Origin: Patescibacteria group bacterium
GTDB taxonomy: Bacteria > Patescibacteriota > Minisyncoccia > Minisyncoccales > DG-74-1
NCBI GenBank assembly: GCA_030016465.1
Contig: JASEJL010000034.1
Coordinates: 1 to 8,927 of the forward strand
Length of the DNA: 8,927 nucleotides
Direction of reading: 5' to 3'
The notes beneath the pieces are model-generated. The model saw nothing but the letters and a program-made list of their open reading frames with translations, made no database searches and was not told where the DNA came from. Shown in pieces: positions 1 through 7,002 of the stretch (its first letter is position 1; every line of letters starts with the position of its first letter). Both the position numbers and the translations under genes were made by a program.

Positions 1-2
1 TC

Positions 3-3000
3 ACTTCAAAAAATGACATCACGGTTTACGGCCAAGTAGAAGCGGTTATCAGCGACTTTTATACTCTCACCGGCAACATCATCTTTTCCGACTTAAAACC
101 TGGGCTTTATCAATTAAGCGTAAAATACGGAGAGGAAATTATTATTTCGGAAACCATAAACGTTAAAACCTACATAAAACCGGTTTATCGTTTAATTTTG
201 ACCAGCGACAAAAAGGCTGTTTTTGCCGGAGAAACCATAACTTACAAAGTGAAGGCCGAATTTTTTGAAGGCACGCCAGTTTCTAATTTGAAACTTAAAT
301 ACAACGGCTATCTCGATAGACAAATCAGCGGCGAAGTTCAGCTCAATCAAAACGGAGAAGGTTCGTTTGCTGTTAAGACCGATTATCAAGAAAGGCAATA
401 TAGTTATTGGCCAAGATATTTTGGATTGACCGTGTCGCCGGCAGTAGCCGAGGAAGGAGAAATTACCGCTAACACGTCAGTTTTGGTTTTTGGCCCGCAC
501 ATTGATTTGAGAAGTGAACAGACTATTTCCGAAAGAACAAGCCGGTTCAACTTAAATCTCAGGAACGTGGTTTTGGAGAAAGTGCAAAAAGGTGAGCCGT
601 GGTGGGTTTCCGACAATTATCTTGGAGATCCGGTTGCCCGATGGAACGTTACGGCCGATGTTACCGAAATCATTTACCACAAGAGGCAAGTCGGTACTGG
701 ATACGATATTATCAATAAAACCACTTACCCTATTTATCAGTACTCAACCGAGGAACGGTCTATTCGGCAAGATGTTTTGACGACCGATGGAGCCGGAAAT
801 GCTCGCTATGAGTGGACGGCCGAAGAAGGCAAAACATACTGCATTACTTTCACCGCAAAAGATGCAACCGGAAGGCAAGTCAGGCAGAAACATTATGTGT
901 ATGGAGGCCAATTCTCTTATTTTGGTTTTTACGACGGTCGTGGGGCTATATTGAAAAATCTTAACGAAGGTAAAAAGAAATACAAACTAGGCGATGCTAT
1001 AAGCTTGCAAATGCAAGATATCGGCGGCAATACTTTGGAGTCGGGTTCCGGAAGATTTGTTTTTGTAAGAATAGTTAACGGCATTGTTTCTTATCAAATT
1101 AGCGATTCAGCTAACTATACTGACACATTCAAAGATTCCTATATTCCCAACGTTCAAATAATGGGAGTGTGGTTTAGTGGTTCGCGTTTTATTGTTGGTT
1201 TTCCCGGCTGGTATAGCCAAGGAGTTAATCTTTCTTTTGACTCCGATGGACGTCGCCTCAATATTGAAGTAATTAAAGATAAGGATCGTTATCGGCCGCG
1301 AGACAAAGTTAATTTAAGTATTCGGGTTACTGACAAAAACGGTAATCCAAAGCAGGCCGAAGTTAATATCGCTGGTATTGATGAGGCGGTGTTTTCGCTG
1401 AATCCTTTAGAAAAAGACATAACCAACTTGCTTTATCAAGATCTCTTTCCTTTGTTGGAGATTCGTTCATCGCATCTTATTCCCTTTGAATCCACAGCAG
1501 AAGGCGGAGGATGTTTTGCAGCCGGCACAATGATTTGGACGCCGCAGGCCGAACGACCTATTGAAGAATTAAGAGTCGGCGATGAAATCTTAACTCGCAA
1601 AAGTGAATCATCACCGGAAATCGTAAAAACTCAAATAAAGCAAATCGGCTCATACCTTGTTGATGGTTACCTTGTTATCAATGGAAATCTGCGCTTAACA
1701 CCTAATCATAAGTTATTTGTAAACGGTTTTTGGAAACGAGCCGGAGAAATTAAAATCGGCGATAGGTTTATTGCTAAAAACGGCGTGGCCGCAGAAGTCA
1801 TTTCTGTTGAGTTTGTTCCGGAATGGGGTCTCGTTTACAACATTGAACTTGAAAATTATCACACTTACTTTGCCGATGGAGTTTATGTCCACAACGAGGA
1901 AAAAGGCGCCGGAATAGAACGAGCCGATTTTCGCGACCTTGCTATTTACCAGTCGGTTCGCACCGACGCAGAAGGTCGCGCCCAGGTTTCCTTTGATGTG
2001 CCGGATAATTTAACCTCTTGGCGTATTACCGCCCAAGCAATAACCAAAGATTTGTTTGCCGGTAAAACCGTTGATTTTGTTCCGGTTGGTTTACCTTTCT
2101 TTGTGGAAACCGCTCTCAATCGCACTTATCTTGTCGGAGACAACCTCACCCTGCGAGCGAGAGTTTTTGGCACAGCGAATGTTCAAAGTAATATAACCTA
2201 CACGGTTGAAAGCAAAACTTTGCCGTTTGGAAAAATTAAAAGGACCGGCGGAAATGTAGTTGAAATTCCGCTCGGCCCGCTTTCTGCTGGCAGGCACCAG
2301 ATAAAAATATCGGCAAGATCCGGCAATTACAATGATACAATTGTTCGCGATATTGATGTTTTAACAAGTTATTTCTCTCAAAATACCGCAGAGTTTTATG
2401 AACTTTCTCCAAATCTCATGAATATCCAAGGAGCGGCAAAAGGATACACAACCTTGTTGTTTTCCTCGTACGAGAGAGGGAGATTTTACAACGTGCTTCG
2501 GCGTTTATCTTATCAAAGCGGGCCGCGTTTAGACCAGAAATTTGCGGCCGTTCTCGCCAAAGCGTACTTAAATAGATTTTTTGACGAAATCAATGAGATA
2601 GAAGATGTTAATACTTTGAACTATCAATACCAAGGAGGAGCAACTCTTTTGCCCTATAGCGATTCTGACTTGGAGTTGTCCGCAAAATTTGCCAACCTCA
2701 TTCAAGGTGAACCTGTTACAACTGATTCAGAATCGCTCAAAAAATATTTGTACTCCTCACTTTCGGACCGCAAAACCGATTTGAGCCGTATTTCCGCAGC
2801 GCTTTACGGACTCTCAGCTTTTAAGGAACCTGTTCTTGTTATTATTCAAAACATTAAAACAGATCCCCACCTAACCCTGAAAGATAAAATTTACCTCACT
2901 CTGGCCTTGGATAATTTGGGAGCCAAAGAAGAAGCAAGAGCTTATTATAGAGCGGAGATAAAACCGAACTTAACTTCCAGACAGCCATATATTTTTGTGG

Positions 3001-3773
3001 ATCGTCTCCAAAGCCAGGACGAAAATATTATTGCTACTGCTTTGGTTGCCGGACTTGCCGCGAGTTTATCCGAGCCAGAAGCCAACGGACTTGGACAATA
3101 CGCCATGGATAATTATCCAAAAGAGACCCTGAAAAACTTTGAAATGCTTTTATATATGCGAAGTGCTTTGCCAAAACTCAAGGGTGGAGATGTTAGTTTC
3201 TCTTATCAAACATTGCAAAAGAGTGGTTCAAAAACGCTTAAAAATGACGATGTGTTTCGTCTTGAGCTCTCCCGAGAAGAACTTACCGCGATTAGATTTA
3301 CTAATGTCAAAGGCAGAATCGGATTGGTAAGCCTTTTTGAAAAAGAGTCAACGCCGCAAGAAGCAAGAAAAGATACGACCATCGGTGTTTCCAGAACCTA
3401 CTCGGTTGATGGCCGGCAAACAACCGAATTCAGGGAAGGCGACCTTGTAAGAATTGACTTCACACCTACTTTTGCACCTGGTTCCCTTGAAGGTTCATAT
3501 CAGGTTGTTGATTACCTGCCGAGCGGTCTCCGGGCCGTAACCGATATTCAGACCACGCCATTTCGCCAAGATGGACAGTATCAGCGTTATCCCTCAAGTA
3601 TTGAAGACCAAAAAGTTACTTTCCTGATTTGGAAAAATTTCCCGCGGCCGTTCTTTTACTATGCGCGAGTGGTTTCCAAAGGCGATTACAAAGCAGAGCC
3701 GGCTCTTATCCAATCTCTTAAAAGCGCTGAGAGTTCAAATATATCCACCGAAGCTCACATAACAATCAAATGA
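3..3773 (+). CDS. Alpha-2-macroglobulin-like protein with embedded Hint domain (5' partial)
   Basis: The frame is open from the window edge, so the true start lies upstream; 1256 residues are visible (residue n = codon at base 3n). The N-terminal half is a chain of beta-sandwich macroglobulin-like segments, the last marked by YRPRDKVNLSIRV and GIDEAVFSL (about residues 420-467). A Hint domain follows (504-631). The A2M core then resumes with FRDLAIY, a TD..GRA..SF strand and PDNLTSWR (667-674), then an alpha-helical toroid-like region, and near the C-terminus a VDYLPSGL motif typical of bacterial A2M. At the usual thioester site (CxEQ) the sequence reads GPRLDQ (2520-2537), so Cys is replaced by Arg and no internal thioester can form. 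Family members are extracytoplasmic protease traps; the signal peptide would be upstream and is not seen. The stop overlaps the next start (ATGA). Family assignment is firm; function is inferred. Confidence 0.88.
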   Translation, partial: TSKNDITVYGQVEAVISDFYTLTGNIIFSDLKPGLYQLSVKYGEEIIISETINVKTYIKPVYRLILTSDKKAVFAGETITYKVKAEFFEGTPVSNLKLKYNGYLDRQISGEVQLNQNGEGSFAVKTDYQERQYSYWPRYFGLTVSPAVAEEGEITANTSVLVFGPHIDLRSEQTISERTSRFNLNLRNVVLEKVQKGEPWWVSDNYLGDPVARWNVTADVTEIIYHKRQVGTGYDIINKTTYPIYQYSTEERSIRQDVLTTDGAGNARYEWTAEEGKTYCITFTAKDATGRQVRQKHYVYGGQFSYFGFYDGRGAILKNLNEGKKKYKLGDAISLQMQDIGGNTLESGSGRFVFVRIVNGIVSYQISDSANYTDTFKDSYIPNVQIMGVWFSGSRFIVGFPGWYSQGVNLSFDSDGRRLNIEVIKDKDRYRPRDKVNLSIRVTDKNGNPKQAEVNIAGIDEAVFSLNPLEKDITNLLYQDLFPLLEIRSSHLIPFESTAEGGGCFAAGTMIWTPQAERPIEELRVGDEILTRKSESSPEIVKTQIKQIGSYLVDGYLVINGNLRLTPNHKLFVNGFWKRAGEIKIGDRFIAKNGVAAEVISVEFVPEWGLVYNIELENYHTYFADGVYVHNEEKGAGIERADFRDLAIYQSVRTDAEGRAQVSFDVPDNLTSWRITAQAITKDLFAGKTVDFVPVGLPFFVETALNRTYLVGDNLTLRARVFGTANVQSNITYTVESKTLPFGKIKRTGGNVVEIPLGPLSAGRHQIKISARSGNYNDTIVRDIDVLTSYFSQNTAEFYELSPNLMNIQGAAKGYTTLLFSSYERGRFYNVLRRLSYQSGPRLDQKFAAVLAKAYLNRFFDEINEIEDVNTLNYQYQGGATLLPYSDSDLELSAKFANLIQGEPVTTDSESLKKYLYSSLSDRKTDLSRISAALYGLSAFKEPVLVIIQNIKTDPHLTLKDKIYLTLALDNLGAKEEARAYYRAEIKPNLTSRQPYIFVDRLQSQDENIIATALVAGLAASLSEPEANGLGQYAMDNYPKETLKNFEMLLYMRSALPKLKGGDVSFSYQTLQKSGSKTLKNDDVFRLELSREELTAIRFTNVKGRIGLVSLFEKESTPQEARKDTTIGVSRTYSVDGRQTTEFREGDLVRIDFTPTFAPGSLEGSYQVVDYLPSGLRAVTDIQTTPFRQDGQYQRYPSSIEDQKVTFLIWKNFPRPFFYYARVVSKGDYKAEPALIQSLKSAESSNISTEAHITIK
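1512..1895 (+). other. Hint (intein/BIL/PT-HINT-like) autoprocessing domain inside the A2M protein
   Basis: This is a 128-residue domain (504-631 of the visible protein). Block A starts with Cys504 in GGG-CFAAGTMIWTP, followed by the PIEELRVGDEIL strand. Block B holds LTPNH with Thr566 and His569 (TxxH). The C-terminal block runs VYNIELENYHTYF and ends VYVHN with His630-Asn631. All residues needed for the N-S acyl shift and Asn cyclisation are therefore present. The residue after Asn is Glu632, not Cys/Ser/Thr, so standard protein splicing is not expected; A-type bacterial intein-like and PT-HINT domains share this feature and typically cleave. There is no room for a homing endonuclease. Removing the domain rejoins an uninterrupted A2M sequence (AEGGG then EEKGAG). 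Confidence 0.9.
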
Positions 3774-4744
3774 GAGTGCTCAAGGCAAAAATTTTTATTG
3801 CCGGTGTTTTAGTTACGATGGCAGGAACAAGATTATATTTTTTTTTAACCGAAACAAAACCGCCGGAAATTGTCAGTAAGTATCATCACTCTCAATTTTT
3901 TGAGTACGCCCAGTTCATTGAAAGTTCTACTGAACAGGCAAAAAGCGAGGAAAAGATTGATTTGGACTTGGTGCTTGGCGGCATAATTTCCCATGACGTT
4001 CCAGCAACAATTCCTCTTCTGTCAAAATTTTACACCAAATTAAAAAATACGCGAGAAGTTAAAACTTTTATCATTCTTGGGCCAGACCATGTTGATAGAG
4101 GCCGGAGGCAGATCAGTGTTTCCAAAGCCACATTTATCACGCCTTTTGGTCAGGTATTGCCTAATCTGGAAATAATAGAAAAACTTGAAGGCTCAGGTTT
4201 TGTTGTCCATGACGAAACACCTTTTGACCGTGAACACTCCATTGGCTCTCAGCTTTTGCTGATAAGCAAACTTTTTCCCGAAGCCCGCATCGTGCCCCTT
4301 GTGTTCCGTTCTAATATCAGTAATAAAACCACAAGAGAGCTTGGCAGGCTTCTTGCTGAAATTGCCGATGATAGTACATTTGTTATTGCTAGCGTGGACT
4401 TCTCACATTATCTCTCTGAAAGGCAAGCAAAACCGCTTGATTACCTCTCAGCAAATGTTTTGGGAACGGTAACATCTCAATTCGGAGGTTTGGTTGAAGC
4501 CGATTCAACGCAAGCGCTGGTAGCCTTAATGTCTTTCCTTGAAATACGCGGTGCAAATTATCATGTTGATTTACAAATTCTCAATACCAGTGATTTCAGC
4601 GCCAATAGAGATTTTACAACTGGATACGTAAGCGGGTTTTGGGGTATTAAAAATGAGTTGCTGAATTTGAATAAAAATGACTCGGAGATAACTTTTATTT
4701 TTGTTAGTGATATCCTGCTTTCAAGAACAAACGGAAAAATTTGA
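3770..4744 (+). CDS. amrB: Membrane-anchored MEMO / AmmeMemoRadiSam system protein B
   Basis: A 324-aa protein. Residues 6-26 form a hydrophobic N-terminal signal anchor, which places the rest outside the membrane. The MEMO fold spans about 65-295: GGIISHD (His75), ILGPDH (His107), EHSIGSQ (Glu155-His156), SVDFSHY (Asp210, His213) and the closing TTGYVSGFWG. These match the conserved His motifs of MEMO1 and its LigB-dioxygenase relatives. The Cys that completes the metal site in human MEMO1 is not evident; the aligned stretch reads TSDFSANRD. Biochemical function is unsettled even in the wider family. The ATG overlaps the A2M stop and no clear ribosome site precedes it, so translational coupling is likely. 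The tail after 295 (EITFIFVSDILLSR) is not MEMO; it resembles the opening strand of CapA-type domains and stops after about 20 residues. Confidence 0.85.
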   Translation: MRVLKAKIFIAGVLVTMAGTRLYFFLTETKPPEIVSKYHHSQFFEYAQFIESSTEQAKSEEKIDLDLVLGGIISHDVPATIPLLSKFYTKLKNTREVKTFIILGPDHVDRGRRQISVSKATFITPFGQVLPNLEIIEKLEGSGFVVHDETPFDREHSIGSQLLLISKLFPEARIVPLVFRSNISNKTTRELGRLLAEIADDSTFVIASVDFSHYLSERQAKPLDYLSANVLGTVTSQFGGLVEADSTQALVALMSFLEIRGANYHVDLQILNTSDFSANRDFTTGYVSGFWGIKNELLNLNKNDSEITFIFVSDILLSRTNGKI

Positions 4745-4860
4745 AGTTGGGTTTATTCCCAATTTCCATAATTTCCATAAGCCAAAAACCGACACTACCT
4801 CTGCTTGAGATGGCTAGGAAGTGGGTTGTTCCTGGGTCAGGCGCCGAGCCGCTGGGTGGG

Positions 4861-4891
4861 GTGGCGCGCGGAGTGCGCCACTTTTCTTTTT
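4861..4891 (+). terminator. Rho-independent terminator after the A2M-MEMO unit
   Basis: Stem GTGGCGC (4861-4867), loop GCGGAGT, stem GCGCCAC (4875-4881), followed by TTTTCTTTTT (4882-4891): a 7-bp GC-rich hairpin with a T tract. It lies 116 nt beyond the MEMO stop and before the tRNA locus. An upstream GCGCC (4841-4845) could pair with GGCGC of the left arm and form a competing hairpin; whether this attenuates termination is unknown. The preceding gap (4745-4860) contains a tandem ATTTCCATA (4762-4779) and no gene. Confidence 0.85.
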
Positions 4892-4901
4892 CAGCAATTT
4901 T

Positions 4902-4910
4902 TGATAAAAT
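4902..4910 (+). promoter_or_regulatory. Possible extended -10 promoter for the tRNA locus
   Basis: TGATAAAAT matches an extended -10 (TGn plus TAAAAT). It sits between the terminator and the outer tRNA and predicts a start near 4917, giving a leader of about 18 nt. No convincing -35 is present, which extended -10 promoters tolerate. AT-rich sequence makes chance matches common. Confidence 0.35.
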
Positions 4911-4934
4911 AAGGTCGAGCAAGTCATATATATT

Positions 4935-5097
4935 GCCGGCGTAGCTCAGTGGTAGAGCGGTCCCGCCCCTTTTATGCTGGAGTAGTTTAGAGGTAAAACA
5001 ATGCTTTCGTAAAGCATCGATGTGAGTTCGATTCTCACCTCCAGCTTAAAAAAGGAACGGGGTCAAGTCGTGGGTTCAAGTCCCTCCGCCGGCTCCA
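4935..5097 (+). tRNA. Interrupted tRNA-like gene carrying another tRNA in its anticodon arm
   Basis: The 5' part has acceptor GCCGGCG (4935-4941), TA, and D arm GCTC-AGTGGTA-GAGC (4944-4958). The 3' part has variable AAGTC (5065-5069), T arm GTGGG-TTCAAGT-CCCTC (5070-5086), acceptor CGCCGGC (5087-5093), T73 and an encoded CCA. The acceptor pairs 7/7; the T stem has one T50-T64 mismatch. In place of a normal anticodon arm, GGTCCCG (4959-4965) pairs with CGGGGTC (5058-5064). After a CC/AA internal loop, CCTTTT pairs with AAAAGG, and the complete inner tRNA-Thr sits at the tip. No canonical anticodon loop exists, so the isotype cannot be read; G1-C72, C2-G71 and U73 would suit tRNA-Gly. It could be a tRNA interrupted by an intron-like insert, a decayed tRNA, or a natural scaffold. 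Confidence 0.75.
4976..5046 (+). tRNA. tRNA-Thr (anticodon CGT), nested inside the outer tRNA
   Basis: All arms pair perfectly: acceptor GCTGGAG/CTCCAGC, D stem GTTT/AAAC with GG in the loop, anticodon stem ATGCT/AGCAT around TTCGTAA (anticodon CGT, positions 5008-5010, with T33 and A37), and T arm GTGAG-TTCGATT-CTCAC. The variable loop is CGAT. The discriminator is T5046 and CCA is not encoded, so it would be added after processing. G1-C72 and C2-G71 agree with threonine identity. It reads ACG codons. It looks functional; its location inside another tRNA-like gene is the oddity. Confidence 0.93.
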
Positions 5098-6141
5098 TGG
5101 CCGACCCGAATAGCAAAATTGAAGATTTCCAATCTAAACCCCTCTGTAAGATGAGGCAACGTCTCATCGAACTGGAGGACCGTCTTTGACATTGCTAGAA
5201 AACGCCAGAAAATAAAAGAATTGGAAAAGAAAATGCAAAATCCCAATTTCTGGAAAGACAAAGACAAAGCAATAAAAGTGACTAAAGAGTTATCAGAACT
5301 TCAGCAAGAAATTTCCGAGTTTGAAGGAGTCAAAACCGAGGAAGATTTAAAGAAAATTGAGCTGCGAGTTTTTCTTTCCGGAGAACATGATAAAGGAAAC
5401 GCTATTTTGTCAATTTTTGCCGGAGCTGGTGGCCTGGATGCTCAGGATTGGGCAACCATGTTGCTGAGAATGTATGAAAGATATTCGGCTTTTAAAGGAT
5501 TTAAGACAAAAATTTTGCACCAATCCTTTGGCGAAGGAAGGGGACCTGAAGGAAGAATTGGAACCAAATCAGCCACCCTGGAAATTCAAGGGAAATTCGC
5601 CTATGGTTTTTTGAAAAAAGAAAGCGGGGTTCATAGATTGGTCAGAATTTCTCCTTTTTCTCCTCAGAACTTGCGCCACACCTCCTTTGCCCTAGTTGAA
5701 GTTTTGCCAGATATTAAAATTGAGACATCGGCAATAAAAATTAGACCAGAAGAGCTGAAAATTGAATTCTATCGGGCTTCTGGTCCTGGCGGTCAGTATG
5801 TTAATAAAAGAGAAACTTCGGTCAGGATTACTCATTTACCAACCGGCATTGTGGTTAGCTGCCAATCAGAAAGATTACAGGGTGAGAATAGAAAAAGGGC
5901 CCAGGATTTGCTTTTATCAAAACTTTATCAATTGGAAAAAGAGAAAAAAAAGCAAGAGCTTTCCAGAATAAAAGGCAAAAAAATTTCCATTGAATGGGGA
6001 AATCAGATTAGATCTTATGTTTTACATCCTTATCAGCTGGTCAAAGACTTGAGAACAAAAGTGGAGACTTCTGATGTTGAGGGTGTTTTGGACGGCGATT
6101 TAGATAAATTTGTGGAAGCCGAGATTAAATATCGCGAATAA
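5097..6141 (+). CDS. prfB: Peptide chain release factor 2, with programmed +1 frameshift
   Basis: RF2 releases nascent chains at UGA and UAA. The reading frame is split: 30 codons from ATG 5097 end at TGA 5187-5189, and a +1 shift at CTT-TGA-C continues at GAC 5188 to TAA 6141, about 347 aa in total against roughly 365 for the family. The joined N-terminus (RLIELEDRL then DIARKRQKIKELEKKM and NPNFW) fits RF2. The stop-recognition motif SPF lies at 5650-5658 (LVRISPF) and the catalytic GGQ at 5788-5796 (SGPGGQYVNK). The ATG shares its A with the outer tRNA's CCA and has no evident ribosome site; ATG 5151, in the same frame, is an alternative that leaves 12 codons before the shift. It heads prfB-ftsE-ftsX, a gene order also known in mycobacteria. 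Expression should be autoregulated by RF2 level. Confidence 0.93.
5174..5190 (+). promoter_or_regulatory. RF2 programmed +1 frameshift site
   Basis: The slippery CTT is followed by in-frame TGA and C (CTTTGAC, 5184-5190), the classical bacterial prfB signal. An internal Shine-Dalgarno-like GGAGG (5174-5178) lies five bases before CTT; in E. coli the equivalent spacing is about three. When RF2 is scarce, ribosomes pause at UGA, slip +1 and make RF2. Confidence 0.92.
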
Positions 6142-6157
6142 TAGTCGCTTGGCAATA

Positions 6158-6282
6158 AAGTTTCAAAGTGCCGATCCTCAAAATCCCTGCGAGATTTTTG
6201 GGGTCTGTGTTCTCGGCGGCTGACTCCGTGCTTCGCTCGGAGAGACCGTATTCAGCCGCCTCCGAAAGCTACTTTGAAACTT
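6158..6282. repeat. Structured inverted-repeat element between prfB and ftsE
   Basis: A perfect 12-bp inverted repeat, AAGTTTCAAAGT (6158-6169) and ACTTTGAAACTT (6271-6282), encloses two hairpins. Arm 1 pairs GCCGA (6170-6174) with TCGGC (6213-6217), plus CCTCAAAATC with GATTTTTGGGG further in. Arm 2 pairs GGCGGCTGA (6215-6223) with TCAGCCGCC (6252-6260), with inner CTCCG/CGGAG (6224-6228, 6238-6242). The GGC at 6215-6217 is shared, so the arms compete slightly. This predicts a three-way junction in RNA or a cruciform in DNA. There is no good T tract, so it is not a standard terminator; a MITE/REP-like repeat or structured RNA are the alternatives. Confidence 0.7.
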
Positions 6283-6300
6283 CGTTACCTCGTTTTAAAA

Positions 6301-6317
6301 ATTCGTAATTCGTAGGG
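6301..6317 (+). promoter_or_regulatory. Tandem ATTCGTA and weak ribosome site before ftsE
   Basis: ATTCGTA occurs twice head to tail (6301-6314), running into AGGG (6314-6317) only two bases before the ATG at 6320. The spacing is shorter than usual for a Shine-Dalgarno, so it is weak support for the start. No clear promoter is seen. Confidence 0.35.
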
Positions 6318-6319
6318 TT

Positions 6320-7000
6320 ATGATAAAGTTTCAAAATCTCACCAAAATTTATTCTCCCCATATAGTGGCTTTAGAAGATGTCTCTTTTGAAGTTAAACCA
6401 AAAGAGTTTGTTTTAATTGCTGGAAAGTCAGGGGCAGGTAAAACAACTTTACTGAAATTACTTTTAGTTGAAGAAAAACCAACCGAGGGACGAATTTTTT
6501 TTAATGGCCAAGATCTTTCTAAAATAAAAAAATCTCAACTTCCAAAACTTCGTCGAAAAATTGGAACAGTCTTCCAAGATTATAAATTACTTCCTTCAAA
6601 AACAACCTATGAAAACATTGCCTATGCCTTGGAAGTCATTGGCGCCTCAGACCAGGAAATTAGCCGGGATGTACCAAAAGTTCTGGAAATTGTCGGATTA
6701 ACCGAGAGGGCCAATAATTTTCCGGCCGAACTTTCCGGCGGCGAGCGTCAGAGGGCAGCCATTGCCCGGGCCCTGATTCACCGGCCGGAAGTGATTTTGG
6801 CTGACGAGCCAACCAGTAACCTTGACCTCTATCATACTTTAGACATCATCCGGCTTTTGTTAAAAATTCAGGAAATGGGCACAACCGTAATTTTAGCCAC
6901 CCATAACAGAGAGATAATTAATTCTTTGGGGAAAAGGGTAATCACCTTAGAAAATGGTAGGGTGGTCAGGGATGAAGAAAAGGGAAGATTCATTTTATAA
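6320..7000 (+). CDS. ftsE: Cell division ATP-binding protein FtsE
   Basis: A 226-aa ABC ATPase of typical FtsE length. It pairs with FtsX at the cytoplasmic membrane; ATP hydrolysis drives FtsX to activate peptidoglycan hydrolases at the division site. Visible motifs are Walker A GKSGAGKT (35-42), Q-loop in FQDYKLL (Gln86), signature LSGGE (138-142), Walker B VILADEP (158-164), D-loop SNLD (166-169) and H-loop His195 in LATHN. FtsE is separated from the related LolD/MacB ATPases mainly by context: the next gene, 2 nt away, is ftsX, and prfB lies upstream. The stop is TAA. All catalytic residues are intact. Confidence 0.95.
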   Translation: MIKFQNLTKIYSPHIVALEDVSFEVKPKEFVLIAGKSGAGKTTLLKLLLVEEKPTEGRIFFNGQDLSKIKKSQLPKLRRKIGTVFQDYKLLPSKTTYENIAYALEVIGASDQEISRDVPKVLEIVGLTERANNFPAELSGGERQRAAIARALIHRPEVILADEPTSNLDLYHTLDIIRLLLKIQEMGTTVILATHNREIINSLGKRVITLENGRVVRDEEKGRFIL

Positions 7001-7002
7001 AA

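Noticed and set aside
1512..1895. A splicing intein with homing endonuclease
   Set aside because: The domain is only 128 aa, lacks any endonuclease insert, and has Glu at +1 where splicing needs Cys, Ser or Thr.
4704..4944. Two overlapping frames on opposite strands over the terminator region
   Set aside because: Low-complexity translations with no family resemblance, crossing the terminator and the end of the MEMO gene.
4966..5057. Group I or II intron in the outer tRNA
   Set aside because: The insert is about 90 nt, fully explained by a tRNA and short flanks; no ribozyme core fits.
4959..5069. Outer tRNA read as class II with a long variable arm
   Set aside because: The 92 nt left without the insert has about the right length, but the D arm GCTCAGTGGTAGAGC is class I and the extra pairing is in the anticodon arm.
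5187..5189. In-frame TGA as stop-codon reassignment or a broken prfB
   Set aside because: The CTTTGAC context with an upstream GGAGG is the standard RF2 frameshift, and other genes here end at TGA.
5076..5267. Minus-strand frame across the start of prfB
   Set aside because: Antisense shadow of tRNA and prfB sequence.
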